A DNA stretch of 64,000 bases from Thermosynechococcaceae cyanobacterium MS004 (GCA_022402525.1 JAKRSB010000001.1:1-64000), one strand, 5' to 3'; positions 45,852 through 55,610 are shown, counted from the first letter of the stretch. Numbers and translations: made by a program. The notes: a model not told the origin generated them from the letters alone.

Positions 45852-46934
45852 CTAGCCGTGGATGGCAGGGGCTGTCACGGCCACAGGGGCAGATTCTCCA
45901 GCGGCTAAGTCAAGCGGGAAATTGTGAGCATTGCGCTCGTGCATCACCTCAAAGCCTAGGTTGGCTCGGTTCAGTACATCCGCCCAAGTGCTAATCACGT
46001 TGCCCTGGGAATCCACCACTGAATGGTTAAAGTTAAACCCGTTCAGGTTAAAGGCCATTGTGCTGATGCCCATGGCTGTGAGCCAGATCCCGACCACAGG
46101 CCACGCCCCTAAGAAAAAGTGTAGGGAGCGGCTGTTGTTGAAGGAGGCGTACTGGAAGATGAGCCGACCAAAGTAGCCGTGGGCGGCCACAATGTTGTAG
46201 GTTTCTTCTTCTTGGCCAAACTTGTAGCCGTAGTTTGCAGACTCAACTTCGGTGGTTTCACGAATCAGGCTGGAGGTCACGAGAGAGCCGTGCATTGCCG
46301 AAAACAGTGAACCGCCAAATACCCCAGCAACCCCCAACATATGGAAGGGGTGCATCAGAATGTTGTGCTCAGCTTGGAACACGAACATAAAGTTGAACGT
46401 GCCAGAGATCCCCAGAGGCATCCCGTCCGAGAAAGAACCCTGTCCAATGGGGTAAATCAGAAATACCGAGGTTGCTGCAGCTAGGGGCGCGGAGTAGGCT
46501 ACACAGATCCAGGGACGCATCCCTAGGCGATAGCTTAGCTCCCACTGACGACCCAAGTAGCAGGCGCAGCCAAGCAGGAAGTGGAAAATGACAAGCTGAT
46601 ACGGCCCGCCATTGTAGAGCCACTCATCGAGGGAGGCGGCTTCCCAAATAGGGTAAAAATGAAGGCCAATGGCGTTGGAAGAGGGAACCACAGCGCCAGA
46701 AATGATGTTGTTGCCAAAAATCAAGGAGCCAGCCACTGGCTCACGGATTCCGTCAATATCGACGGGGGGTGCTGCCACAAAGGCGATGATAAAGCAAGCC
46801 GTGGCTGTGGCGAGGGTTGGAATCATCAAGACGCCAAACCAGCCAATATAGAGGCGGTTAGAGGTGCTGGTAATCCAGTTGCAAAACCGGCCCCATGCAC
46901 TGACTCCTTCACGGTTTCGTAAGGTAGTTGCCAT
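45852..46934 (-). CDS. psbA: Photosystem II reaction-centre protein D1
   Basis: 360 aa, full-length D1, five transmembrane helices in thylakoid. All functional residues are in place: Y161 (TyrZ), H190, H198 (P680), D170, E189, H332, E333, H337, D342 and A344 (Mn4CaO5 ligands, with A344 as the mature C-terminus after removal of 16 residues), H215 and H272 (non-haem iron), S264 (QB). Residue 130 is Gln, as in the low-light D1:1 form. G80, F158 and T286 exclude the microaerobic D1' form. No Shine-Dalgarno, as is common for psbA. Ends at a strong hairpin terminator. Confidence 0.99.
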   Translation of the reverse strand: MATTLRNREGVSAWGRFCNWITSTSNRLYIGWFGVLMIPTLATATACFIIAFVAAPPVDIDGIREPVAGSLIFGNNIISGAVVPSSNAIGLHFYPIWEAASLDEWLYNGGPYQLVIFHFLLGCACYLGRQWELSYRLGMRPWICVAYSAPLAAATSVFLIYPIGQGSFSDGMPLGISGTFNFMFVFQAEHNILMHPFHMLGVAGVFGGSLFSAMHGSLVTSSLIRETTEVESANYGYKFGQEEETYNIVAAHGYFGRLIFQYASFNNSRSLHFFLGAWPVVGIWLTAMGISTMAFNLNGFNFNHSVVDSQGNVISTWADVLNRANLGFEVMHERNAHNFPLDLAAGESAPVAVTAPAIHG

Positions 46935-47364
46935 GGTTGAATAAAGGGAATAACGACAGTAAATAATTCGTGAAATAGTTCGTGACGTAAGGCTCTAAGC
47001 CCTACGTACTCAACAATGTAGAGTAAAAGTTACGGGTCAATGAAGATGCGTGACAATAGTTGAGTCAACTTCATTTTTGGAAAAATTAACGTCAAGAAAT
47101 TTAACGATTTCTGTGAGCTTGTTTTGGGTAATTCAATCAAAAATCACGAATTCAAGCCCGTTGAGATGAATAAAGATGCTGTTGCTGTAAAAATAGATTT
47201 TTCCCAGCCTAGAAATGACGCCCGCGAACTCTCCCGCACAAATGCAGGGCGAAGACGCAGTTGTGACGGCTCAGGGTGAACTACGATAATGATTAAGATT
47301 TGTATCTCGCCCTTGTATCTCACCTGTATCTCTCTCTCCTGTATCTCTAAAGCTATCTCTAGCT
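46935..47364. other. psbA / Npun_F0494 divergent promoter region
   Basis: 430 bp. On the minus strand TTGACC and TTGACT hexamers occur about 110-140 bp before the psbA ATG, but no convincing -10 partner is seen. On the plus strand, 47304-47360 is a degenerate tandem repeat of TGTATCTC-type units ending just before the ATG at 47365. Confidence 0.4.
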
Positions 47365-47742
47365 ATGAACTATCCGATTTCCACAATTCAGCGTGCGCGG
47401 CGGGCTGTAAGCTGTAGCCCCTTTGAAAGAAAGCTGTTTGACACTATGCGCTTGAAAAGCGTGTCGCTTCATGAGATTGCGGGGCAGTCTGGGGCGACGC
47501 AGGGCTATACGGTGAAGGTGTTGCCGGAAGGGTCAGCAGAGCGATCGCTTCTGTGGCTGATTCAGGTGGGGCTCTTGCGGCGCGAGGTGGACGGCCAAGG
47601 GCTGACCAATAGCTTCCGGCTGACGCCTTTGGGTCGGCTGCTGGTGGAGCAGTGGCAGGAGCAGGGCAATCGATTTCGGCGTATCTCCTGGGGCGATCGC
47701 TTCCGAGAACTGGGACGACAGCTGATCAGCGGTGCATTTTAG
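47365..47742 (+). CDS. Npun_F0494-like conserved cyanobacterial protein
   Basis: 125 aa. Conserved cyanobacterial family recalled as Npun_F0494; role unknown. The sequence is helical with a winged-helix look: FERKLFDTMRLKSVSLHEIAGQSG, then SLLWLIQVGLLRREVDGQGLTNSFRLTPLGRLLVEQW, which reads like a helix-turn-helix plus wing. DNA binding is inference. Its TAG shares one base with the GTG start of cobQ (TAGTG), so the two are translationally coupled. Confidence 0.75.
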   Translation: MNYPISTIQRARRAVSCSPFERKLFDTMRLKSVSLHEIAGQSGATQGYTVKVLPEGSAERSLLWLIQVGLLRREVDGQGLTNSFRLTPLGRLLVEQWQEQGNRFRRISWGDRFRELGRQLISGAF

Positions 47743-49226
47743 TGGGCCAGGCCATCATGGTGGTGGGCACCACCTCCCACGCGGGGAAGTCGATGCTGAC
47801 GGCGGTTATCTGCCGTATTCTCAAGCGACAAGGATTTCGGGTTTGTCCCTTTAAGGGGCAAAATATGGCGCTCAATGCCTATGTCACCCAGGATGGGCTG
47901 GAGATGGGGCACGCCCAGGCGGTACAGGCTTGGGCGGCGGGAGTGGATCCCCAGGTCACAATGAACCCTATTTTGCTCAAGCCCCAGGGCAATATGACCT
48001 CCCAGGTCATTATCCAGGGGAGGCCCGTCGGTCAAGTTCAGGCAGCAGACTATTACCGCGACTATTTTGAGCGGGGTTGGGCGGCGATCGTGGACTCTTT
48101 GGCCGTCTTGCAGACTGAGTACGACATGATTGTGTGCGAAGGGGCAGGCAGTCCGGCAGAAATCAACCTCAAGCACCGCGACTTAACCAATATGCGGGTG
48201 GCGAAGCACCTCAACGCCCCCACGCTATTGGTAGCCGATATTGATCGGGGGGGAGTGTTTGCCCATATTGTCGGCACCCTGGAACTCCTAGACCCAGACG
48301 AGCGCGCCTTAATTCGGGGCTTTGTGATCAATAAATTTCGAGGCCAAAAGTCGCTGTTAGACTCTGGACTTACCTGGCTAGAGGAGCGTACTGGAATTCC
48401 GGTGGTGGGCGTCATTCCCTGGATTGATCAGGTATTTCCCTCAGAAGACTCGTTGAGTTTACTAGAGCGTCCGGCAAGGGGTGAAACGCGGGACATCACG
48501 ATCGCGATTATTCGGCTGCCCCGTGTGGCTAACTTCACGGACTTTGACCCCCTGGATGCCGAACCCACTGTACAGGTGCGGTACATCCAGCCAGGGCAGT
48601 CCTTGGGCAACCCAGACGCAGTAATTTTGCCCGGCTCTAAAACCACGATCGCCGATTTACAGACGCTCCATGCATCGGGAATGGCTAACCAGATTCGTGA
48701 CTATGCCCAAGCGGGTGGGATGGTGTTGGGCATTTGCGGCGGCTTTCAGATGTTGGGGGAGGCGATCGCAGACCCTGACGGCATGGAAGGCGTCCCAGGG
48801 ACCTTCCCAGGGTTGGGACTGTTGCCGCTCTCCACCACGATGCAGGCCGACAAAATTACCCAGCAGCGGACGATTCAAACCTGTGCGGTTAATCACTTGA
48901 GTCAGTTTAGGGCTGGAGAGGAAGTGCGAGGGTACGAGATCCATCAGGGACAGACCGATTACTTAAGCAATTCAGACCTAGTGCCGCTGTTTAGCGACCC
49001 AGCGCTGGGCGTAGTGAGCAAAGGCGATCGCGTGATGGGCACCTATCTCCACGATCTTTTTAGCAACGGCATTTGGCGGCGCATGTGGCTCAATGAGCTG
49101 CGACAGCACAAAAACCTGCGTCCCCTCAGCCTAGAGATTCCAGACTATGCCCAGCAGCGAGACGAGGTGCTGGATCAAATCACTGATGCTGTTGCCCCGT
49201 ACCTAGACCTCACGCCTTTCCTCTAA
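47742..49226 (+). CDS. cobQ: Cobyric acid synthase
   Basis: 494 aa amidotransferase that amidates four carboxylates of the corrin ring in cobalamin (pseudocobalamin) synthesis. The N-terminal synthetase domain begins GQAIMVVGTTSHAGKS with its P-loop; a GATase domain follows with the nucleophile Cys in GICGGFQMLG and the His in GTYLHDLF. Start is GTG at 47742, overlapping the previous stop, which gives exactly the expected family N-terminus; the ATG at 47757 would remove it. No cobalamin riboswitch recognised upstream. Confidence 0.94.
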   Translation: MGQAIMVVGTTSHAGKSMLTAVICRILKRQGFRVCPFKGQNMALNAYVTQDGLEMGHAQAVQAWAAGVDPQVTMNPILLKPQGNMTSQVIIQGRPVGQVQAADYYRDYFERGWAAIVDSLAVLQTEYDMIVCEGAGSPAEINLKHRDLTNMRVAKHLNAPTLLVADIDRGGVFAHIVGTLELLDPDERALIRGFVINKFRGQKSLLDSGLTWLEERTGIPVVGVIPWIDQVFPSEDSLSLLERPARGETRDITIAIIRLPRVANFTDFDPLDAEPTVQVRYIQPGQSLGNPDAVILPGSKTTIADLQTLHASGMANQIRDYAQAGGMVLGICGGFQMLGEAIADPDGMEGVPGTFPGLGLLPLSTTMQADKITQQRTIQTCAVNHLSQFRAGEEVRGYEIHQGQTDYLSNSDLVPLFSDPALGVVSKGDRVMGTYLHDLFSNGIWRRMWLNELRQHKNLRPLSLEIPDYAQQRDEVLDQITDAVAPYLDLTPFL

Positions 49227-49337
49227 AGGATTTGGGAAAACTGGTGCAGCAGCCCCTGCGCTGCGCCATAATTTGCTTTGCCACGATATTTTGGACACGC
49301 TATAGAATGTCCATCAACACCCTTCCTGTGATAATCT

Positions 49338-49577
49338 GTGAGCGTTCTAATTCGTTTTTTACCTGACAATATTGAAGTGCAGGCTGAAGTAGGAGAGTCC
49401 TTCTTGGCGATCGCTCAAAAAGCAGGAATTGACATCCCCACAGGATGCTTAATGGGATCCTGCCACGCCTGTGAAGTTGAGGTTCAAGAAATTGGCGATA
49501 TCTGCACCTGCATTACCGCCATTCCTCCTGGTTTCTCAGAACTCACGGTCAATCTTTTTTTGGATCCCACCTGGTGA
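49338..49577 (+). CDS. Small plant-type 2Fe-2S ferredoxin
   Basis: 79 aa. Cluster cysteines C37, C42 and C45 (CLMGSCHAC) with C56 or C58 (ICTCITAIPPG) as the fourth ligand. This is the short cyanobacterial ferredoxin group with a C-terminal NLFLDPTW, distinct from photosynthetic PetF (about 97-99 aa). The start is GTG at 49338; no good ribosome site. The partner is unknown. It is the last gene before the composition changes and holds the last HIP1 site seen in the window (49408). Confidence 0.85.
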   Translation: MSVLIRFLPDNIEVQAEVGESFLAIAQKAGIDIPTGCLMGSCHACEVEVQEIGDICTCITAIPPGFSELTVNLFLDPTW

Positions 49578-49784
49578 GAACGTGCCGCACAATCACACTG
49601 GCATAGAGATGACTTCATATTTTCTTAAGCTTGCGCTATCGTACTCATGCACCCTAAGAAAGCCGACTTGGCTGTGACTAAAACACGATAACAAGCGCGG
49701 AACAATTTACGAGCAATTGAAGTTGTGGGCTAGTCTTAGCCTCAGCGTTTAGTAAGGCAAAAGCCAAGACTTTATGAGAGCTAA

Positions 49785-50663
49785 ATGAAAGGAATTATTC
49801 TTGCAGGCGGGTCAGGAACTCGACTATATCCAGTCACAAGGGTTTTATCAAAGCAGCTCATGCCTGTCTACGACAAGCCCATGATTTACTATCCGCTTTC
49901 GACCTTGATGCTGGCAGGCATTCGTGAAATTCTAATTATCTCAACTCCCCAAGACTTGCCACTGTTTTATCGTTTGTTGGGGGATGGGAGTCAGCTCGGC
50001 ATAAAGCTTGAGTATGCAGAGCAGCCCAGGCCAGAAGGACTTGCACAGGCCTTTATTATTGGACGCGAATTCATAGGAAGTGACACAGTTGCGCTAATTT
50101 TAGGTGACAACATTTTTTATGGCGAGTCGCTCAGTGAGAAGCTACAGGCTGCAAGTCAGCTCAAAACAGGTGCGATCGTATTTGGCTACCAAGTTAATGA
50201 CCCACAACGCTATGGAGCGCTGGGGTTTGATGCTCAAGGTAAAGTAACCTCCATCGAAGAAAAACCTCAACATCCAAAGTCTAACTATGCAGTAACGGGA
50301 CTGTATTTCTATGATAATCAGGTCATTGAGATTGCTAGACGGCTAAAACCATCAGCGAGAGGTGAACTAGAAATCACCGATGTCAACAAAGTATATCTAA
50401 ATGGTGGAGAGCTCAAAGTTGAAATATTAGGACGGGGTGTTGCTTGGTTGGATACAGGAACCCATGAGAGCCTATTACAGGCATCAGCATTTGTAGAAAC
50501 TATTGAACAGCGCCAAGGCTTAAAAATTGCCTGTATTGAAGAGGTTGCCTATCGAATGAAGTATATTTCAGAAAAACAAGTGAAGCTACTGAGCCAAGAT
50601 TTACAGAAAAATGAGTATGGTCAATATTTGCTGCAAATACTCGACAATGGACATGATCAATAA
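49785..50663 (+). CDS. rfbA: Glucose-1-phosphate thymidylyltransferase
   Basis: 292 aa. The N-terminal nucleotide site [14 protein letters not shown] and K/R residues ([12 protein letters not shown]), the metal site ILGDNIFYG, and [20 protein letters not shown] match RfbA, the first step of dTDP-sugar (dTDP-rhamnose) synthesis. rfbB, rfbC and rfbD are not in this window. It opens the polysaccharide region. Base composition is intermediate between the GC-richer left part and the AT-rich genes that follow. Confidence 0.94.
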   Translation: MKGIILAGGSGTRLYPVTRVLSKQLMPVYDKPMIYYPLSTLMLAGIREILIISTPQDLPLFYRLLGDGSQLGIKLEYAEQPRPEGLAQAFIIGREFIGSDTVALILGDNIFYGESLSEKLQAASQLKTGAIVFGYQVNDPQRYGALGFDAQGKVTSIEEKPQHPKSNYAVTGLYFYDNQVIEIARRLKPSARGELEITDVNKVYLNGGELKVEILGRGVAWLDTGTHESLLQASAFVETIEQRQGLKIACIEEVAYRMKYISEKQVKLLSQDLQKNEYGQYLLQILDNGHDQ

Positions 50664-50930
50664 GTATTTTTAAACAGGGCAGTTTCACTCTAAAAATTCA
50701 TCATGCAGTATATTTATGGGAATTCGCTATTTCGAGCTAAAACTGACTAAAATTATTATCTAGATCTAGAATTGAATGAGCCTGACGTCCTGAAATTCTG
50801 ATATGTTTTGTTAATGAAATATTTTAGCAGATGGCTTTCTCTGTCACATCCTTTTAAAATAATTTTATGACTGCATCATAGCCAATTCAAAATTTTCAGT
50901 CCATCCTAAAAAATATGCTGGGGTTTATGA

Positions 50931-51650
50931 ATGAAAGGTATCAATACAGCTTACGATAATTACCTGACAAATCATTTATCACAGGTTTCGAATAAAAAAT
51001 CTAGGATTCAATGGTTAACCTGTAACTATAAAGCATATTTGCCAACTAATTTAGATACAAAAATTCTAGAAATTGGACCTGGTTTTGGAGAGTTAATAGA
51101 CTATCTTATTAACAAACTAGGTTATAAAAAAACGAAAGCTATAGATTTATCTCAAGAAGTAGTCGATGTTTGTAATTCAATAGCTCAAAATTCAACAACT
51201 CAAGTAAGTGATGCAGGCGATTTTCTGGGCAAGTACAAAGATTACTTTGGTATGATTTTTATGCTTGAAGTGTTAGAACATATACCAAAATCAGAGACCA
51301 TAAGTATACTGTCTCAAGCTTACAATGCGTTAGAACCAGGAGGAGTTCTGATTGTTGAAGTACCAAATATGGCAAATCCCATTACGGGGATAAATTTTCG
51401 CTATGCTGATTTTACCCATGAAGTTGGATTTACAGATCTGAGTTTGACACATGTATTGCAGAGAGCTGGGTTTGTCGAAATATCTATCCATCCAGTCAAT
51501 GTCCCAATAGTATCTTTGCCACGATTTTTTCAATTTATTTTTCAAGGCGCAATTAATCAAGTTTTGAACTTAATTAAAAGTGTGTATATGCCAGGATTGA
51601 GGCAGATTTCGGCTCATACAATATTTGCAGTTGCAATAAAAGAGTTATAA
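50931..51650 (+). CDS. Class I SAM-dependent methyltransferase
   Basis: 239 aa. SAM motif I ILEIGPGFGELI, the acid loop AIDLS, and the VLEHIPKSETISIL post-motif block identify a Methyltransf_23/UbiG-type fold. Placed among glycan genes it probably methylates a sugar or a lipid-linked intermediate (inference). AT-rich, as are the following genes. ATG at 50931. Confidence 0.85.
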   Translation: MKGINTAYDNYLTNHLSQVSNKKSRIQWLTCNYKAYLPTNLDTKILEIGPGFGELIDYLINKLGYKKTKAIDLSQEVVDVCNSIAQNSTTQVSDAGDFLGKYKDYFGMIFMLEVLEHIPKSETISILSQAYNALEPGGVLIVEVPNMANPITGINFRYADFTHEVGFTDLSLTHVLQRAGFVEISIHPVNVPIVSLPRFFQFIFQGAINQVLNLIKSVYMPGLRQISAHTIFAVAIKEL

Positions 51651-51785
51651 ATGATTAGCTCAAAACAAACTATGAATCGACATTGTATAGCAATTTAAGG
51701 TGATCGTAGAGAGAATTTCTAGACAGGGCATTCTCTTCACAAGCCTCTTAGAAAGCAGTCGAAATCAATACGATCTCAGGCAAAA

Positions 51786-52013
51786 TTATCCCATTTTGCG
51801 TAATCGTTCCAGGGAGTAACGAAGATCGGTCGTTTCAGCTTCTGAAAAGCTCAATTTACATCTGTTTTTAGAGTTTTTCAGCTTTAAAAACGCCTGAAAC
51901 TCACTAAGTTTATCCTCCTCCCTTTTGGACGGTTATCATTTTGTAGCAACCAACATATATTCTAAAGGCAAAAAGTTTTCACGGTAAAGCTTTTCATTGA
52001 TTGTAAGCTCCAT
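51786..52013 (-). pseudogene. Remnant small gene with tandem in-frame stops (unknown)
   Basis: Within the 665-bp gap 51651-52315, one minus-strand frame from ATG 52013 reads MELTINEKLYRENFLPLEYM and on to LVATK, then TGA TAA (51933-51938), then 48 further codons in the same frame ending AETTDLRYSLERLRKMG-stop at 51786. Both halves have protein-like composition (charged, amphipathic), suggesting a ~75-aa gene interrupted by two stops. GGAGGAGG lies just after the stops, so translation of the second half from a non-ATG codon is also possible. Family not recognised. The rest of the gap is AT-rich with nothing else supported. Confidence 0.4.
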
Positions 52014-52315
52014 CTAGAGTTAAGAATGTCAAACTAGGAACGGATTTACGTCCAAAATTTGACATCAATTAATCTTCAAGAATGGCCAAAGATATAAAAC
52101 TTCCAGCTTTAAGCTCTTCAATTATTATTCTAAACAATTTGATAACGTTGTTCTGAATTTGTTACCATTAAACTCATTCATTGATTTCTAGTTTTGATAA
52201 CTGAAACACTCCGAGATAGAAGTATTAAGTCAGTCGCAGAGTTGTCGTAAGAATAGGAAGATATTTATGACAGATAACAACACATAATTATACTTAGCAT
52301 TTATTTCAATAAATC

Positions 52316-53539
52316 ATGTTATCAAACACCATCTCCATCCTCTTTGTTAAAGGATTTTCTATATTTGCAAGAATCATATCTTTATTGATCCTAGCAAAAT
52401 TCTCGTCGCCAGATGAATTTGGCATAATTTCTTTGATGGTTGCAGTAGCAGAAATATTGAAATTTATAGCTGATTTTGGAATTGACACGTTATCTGTGAG
52501 AGACTTTGCCATTAGTCCTAACAAAAAAACAAAACGTATAATAGCAAGTAATGTTGCTGTTATCAAATTAATTTTAGGTTTGGCAGTTTACTGTTTAATG
52601 CTATTAGGTATATCTCTTAGCAAGTATTATTCATATATTTTGATAGGATCGCTTTCTGGCATCCTTCTATTGACGCCTCTATGGAGTAATTTAACAATTA
52701 ATTATTTCCAATCACAACTTATGATGAATCAGTTAGTTGTGCCTACACTTGCAACCTCAGCTTTATCAATTCTGCTGATGTTGGCTGCAATTTCAATGAA
52801 AGCAAACGCAGTTACGATCTTCTCCGCAATACCATTTTCTGAGATTTTGACAACTGTAATTTTGTATTTTTATCTTGCAAAGGAAGTCAAAATAAGCAAA
52901 TCATATGTAAGTGTATCAAAAATAAAGGATTTATTAAAGAAGAGTTTTCCAATTGCTTTAACATCTATCTCAGTAATGATTTACACTCGACTAGATATCT
53001 TCTTTTTAGGGTATTTTTCTAGCAAAAGTGAGATAGGTTATTATGCAATTGCATATCGAATAACAGAGCCATTTCTTTTTGTAGCAGTCGCATTTTCTAT
53101 ATCAATATATAGTAACATTTCATCTCGCCTTTTAGATCCTAAAAATGATGCTTTACCATCCATAAAAAGATATATCATTTTAGCATTCTCCTGTTCATCA
53201 TTAATATGTGTATTTCTAATAATATTATCTCCAATATTTATAAAAAATTTACTGCCTGACTATTTGCCTGCATTGCCCATTCTTTATGCACTATCAGTTG
53301 CCTTGGTTTTTAGGATTCTCAATTCTTGCTTGACAAGCATTATAAATGCTTATGGAAAGTACACTAAAATTACGATGATAAGCTTGTTGAATTTAATTGT
53401 TGTAAGTTTGCTGATTTTGGTTTCAAGAAATAATATTAATGGTTTTAAAATTGGATCAATTTTGACTGTTGCAGAATTTCTTAATACCATATTGCAACTG
53501 TATGTTTTATCAAAGTTGATTTTCAAACGTTTTGTCTAA
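52316..53539 (+). CDS. Polysaccharide flippase (Wzx-like)
   Basis: 407 aa, about 12 hydrophobic segments throughout, with the family N-terminus (LFVKGFSIFARIISLLILAKFSSPDEFGIISL) of Polysacc_synt/MATE-type exporters. It would move lipid-linked glycan repeat units across the plasma membrane. AT-rich. With the Wzy-like gene at 57.2 kb it suggests a Wzx/Wzy-dependent pathway. Confidence 0.88.
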   Translation: MLSNTISILFVKGFSIFARIISLLILAKFSSPDEFGIISLMVAVAEILKFIADFGIDTLSVRDFAISPNKKTKRIIASNVAVIKLILGLAVYCLMLLGISLSKYYSYILIGSLSGILLLTPLWSNLTINYFQSQLMMNQLVVPTLATSALSILLMLAAISMKANAVTIFSAIPFSEILTTVILYFYLAKEVKISKSYVSVSKIKDLLKKSFPIALTSISVMIYTRLDIFFLGYFSSKSEIGYYAIAYRITEPFLFVAVAFSISIYSNISSRLLDPKNDALPSIKRYIILAFSCSSLICVFLIILSPIFIKNLLPDYLPALPILYALSVALVFRILNSCLTSIINAYGKYTKITMISLLNLIVVSLLILVSRNNINGFKIGSILTVAEFLNTILQLYVLSKLIFKRFV

Positions 53540-53585
53540 AATCTAAATTTTGTAATAAACAACTTCTTGATGTTTAAGGATATTT

Positions 53586-54550
53586 ATGGTATCTAAAGCC
53601 TTAATATGTGGAGTATCTGGTCAAGATGGAACTTATTTGGCCCAGCTGCTGTTAAGGAAGGGCTACGAAGTATATGGAACCTCTCGGGATGCTCAGATTT
53701 CGTCTTTTAAGAACCTTGAAACACTGGGCATTCGGGGTCGACTGAAATACGAGTCAATGACACTTACTGATTTTCGCAGTGTCCTTCAGGTACTATCAAA
53801 GATAGAGCCTGATGAAGTCTATAACCTTGCAGGACAAACATCAGTAGGGTTGTCCTTTGAGCAGCCTGTCGAAACTCTAGAAAGTATTGCCACTGGAACA
53901 CTTAATTTACTTGAAGTAATCCGCTTTCTTGAAAAACCAGTTAAGTTGTACAATGCTAGCTCAAGTGAGTGTTTTGGAGATCTCAGTAAGTCTGGAGCTG
54001 ATGAAAACACACCTTTTCATCCAAGAAGTCCTTATGCGGTGGCTAAGGCTGCTGCTTTTTGGCAAGTTGCAAATTACCGAGAAGCATATGGCTTATTTGC
54101 CTGCTCAGGCATCTTATTTAATCATGAGTCACCACTGAGACCAAGGCGATTTGTCACTCAAAAAATTATTTCCGGTGTCTGTAATATATTAAAAATAGGT
54201 CTGAAAAACTATACTTAGGAAATCTTGATGTTCAGCGCGACTGGGGGTGGGCACCAGAATTTGTAGAGGCTATGTTTTTAATGTTACAACAAGAGAAGCC
54301 TGATGACTATGTAATTGCAACGGGAGCAAGCTTTGCACTACGAGAATTTGTTGTCGAGGCATTTAATTATGTTAATTTAAACTGGAACGATTATGTTGTT
54401 TCTGATTCCAGTCTGCTACGTCCTACCGATCTAAGTATTAGTCGAGGAAATGCTGAAAAAGCAAACCAAAAATTAAATTGGAGAGCAAAATATCAGATGC
54501 CAGAAATTGTGAAAATGATGATGGAAGCGGAGCTGCATAAACAATATTGA
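53586..54550 (+). pseudogene. gmd: GDP-mannose 4,6-dehydratase, frameshifted
   Basis: The first frame (53586-54218) has ICGVSGQDGTYLAQLLLRKGY, NLAGQTSVGLSFEQP, NASSSECFG and YAVAKAA (YxxxK), all typical of GMD, and ends at a TAG (54216). The homology resumes one base back in another frame (KLYLGNLDVQRDWGWAPEF onward) to the stop at 54550. The break lies at the A5 tract 54204-54208; a -1 shift there gives a 321-aa protein, the usual GMD length. A one-base lesion (or base-call error) is the simplest reading. It makes GDP-4-keto-6-deoxymannose for fucose or rhamnose; if truly broken, the step is lost unless supplied elsewhere. Confidence 0.9.
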
Positions 54551-54637
54551 AGGTAAATTTTTCTTATTTATACTTCAAATATATCTTGAACCCGCTAGTT
54601 AGAGTTTGAAGTTTTCTTCGAAATAGATTTTTATGTT

Positions 54638-55470
54638 ACAGCAATTTTCTACGATGTAAGGGACAATAAAGTAATAGAAAAGTAGGTCAGAAATGGAGCC
54701 ATATTCCATCGACTTACGAGAGCAAGTTGTCAGTGCGATTGAAAAGGGCGATAGCTCTTTCCGGAAAGTAGCCCAGCGCTTTGGAGTGAGTAAAAACTGC
54801 GTCGAGCGATGGGTCATCCAGAAACGCACTCAAGGTCATATCAACCCCTGCAAGCAGGGCGGGTCAGTGAGTGCCGCGATGGAACATCAAGCTCAGTTGC
54901 TGGCGCTGGTTGAGAAACAACCCGATGCGACCTTAGCAGAATATTGTGAGCTACTCTTTGATAAGACTGACGTATAGGTGAGTCAAAGTACGATGTGTCG
55001 GCTACTTCAGAAGCTCAATCTACCGCGCAAAAAAAAAACACTCCGCTCCAGCCAAGGCACCAGTGAACGCGTCCAGCTGCTAAGGGCAGAGTATTGGACC
55101 CAAGTGACAGGGATAGCCCTCAAAGACTTAATGTTCCTTGATGAAATGGGAGTACTCCTGGGATTGATGAGAACTCATGCTCGTGCTGCACCTGGAGATC
55201 GGGCTTACGACTTTAAGCCCTTTTATCGAGGTGCCAAGGTTAGTGTCTTGGGGCGATTACAGTCTCAAAGGTGTTGGCTGTGATGACCCTCGATAAATCA
55301 ATGGATATCGCTGCCTTTAAGGTCTATGTCTCACAATGCCTGGTGCCACAACTGTGGAAAGAGGCTGTCGTGGTGATGGATAACCTAACTGCCCTTAATG
55401 ATTCCGAGCCATCTGCGAAACTGGTTTGCCCACTGCTGCTACTGTCACTCATAAGATTGAAAACCGCTGT
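54638..55470 (+). mobile_element. Decayed IS630-family element
   Basis: Imperfect terminal repeats (ACAGCAATTTTC at 54638-54649; complement of ACAGCGGTTTTC at 55459-55470) enclose a broken IS630 transposase. At ~830 bp it is shorter than an intact IS630 (~1.0-1.2 kb), consistent with loss of the transposase 3' part. TA-like bases flank the ends, as expected for TA-targeting elements. It separates the gmd remnant from the glycosyltransferase. Confidence 0.75.
54693..55459 (+). pseudogene. IS630 transposase with stop, frameshift and 3' loss
   Basis: The HTH part (SIDLREQVVSAIEKGDSSFRKVAQRFGVSKNCVERW) ends at an in-frame TAG (54975). The same frame continues through FLDEMG (first catalytic Asp) to a stop at 55281. 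A missing G in the GGGG near 55250 shifts the frame; the other frame continues LAVMTLDKSMDIAAFKVYV and VVVMDNL (second Asp). The region with the catalytic Glu is gone. At least three independent lesions show it is inactive. Confidence 0.85.
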
Positions 55471-55610
55471 ATAAACATCAATGTGACTGATATGGCAAGC
55501 AAGTTTTTTTGACCATAGCATCTAAATCAACACAATTGGAGAATTTAAATAATGAATTAGAAACATAAAGTTAGCGTTTAGGTAGTCAAAATTTTTATTT
55601 TGTGAAATTT

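Noticed and set aside
46935-47364. Cobalamin riboswitch controlling the cobQ operon
   Set aside because: No B12-box-like core or plausible multi-stem fold recognised; the leader is a TGTATCTC repeat.
54196-54218. Programmed -1 frameshift in gmd
   Set aside because: The site reads GAAAAAC rather than a canonical X XXY YYZ heptamer, and no downstream pseudoknot was recognised; indel is simpler.
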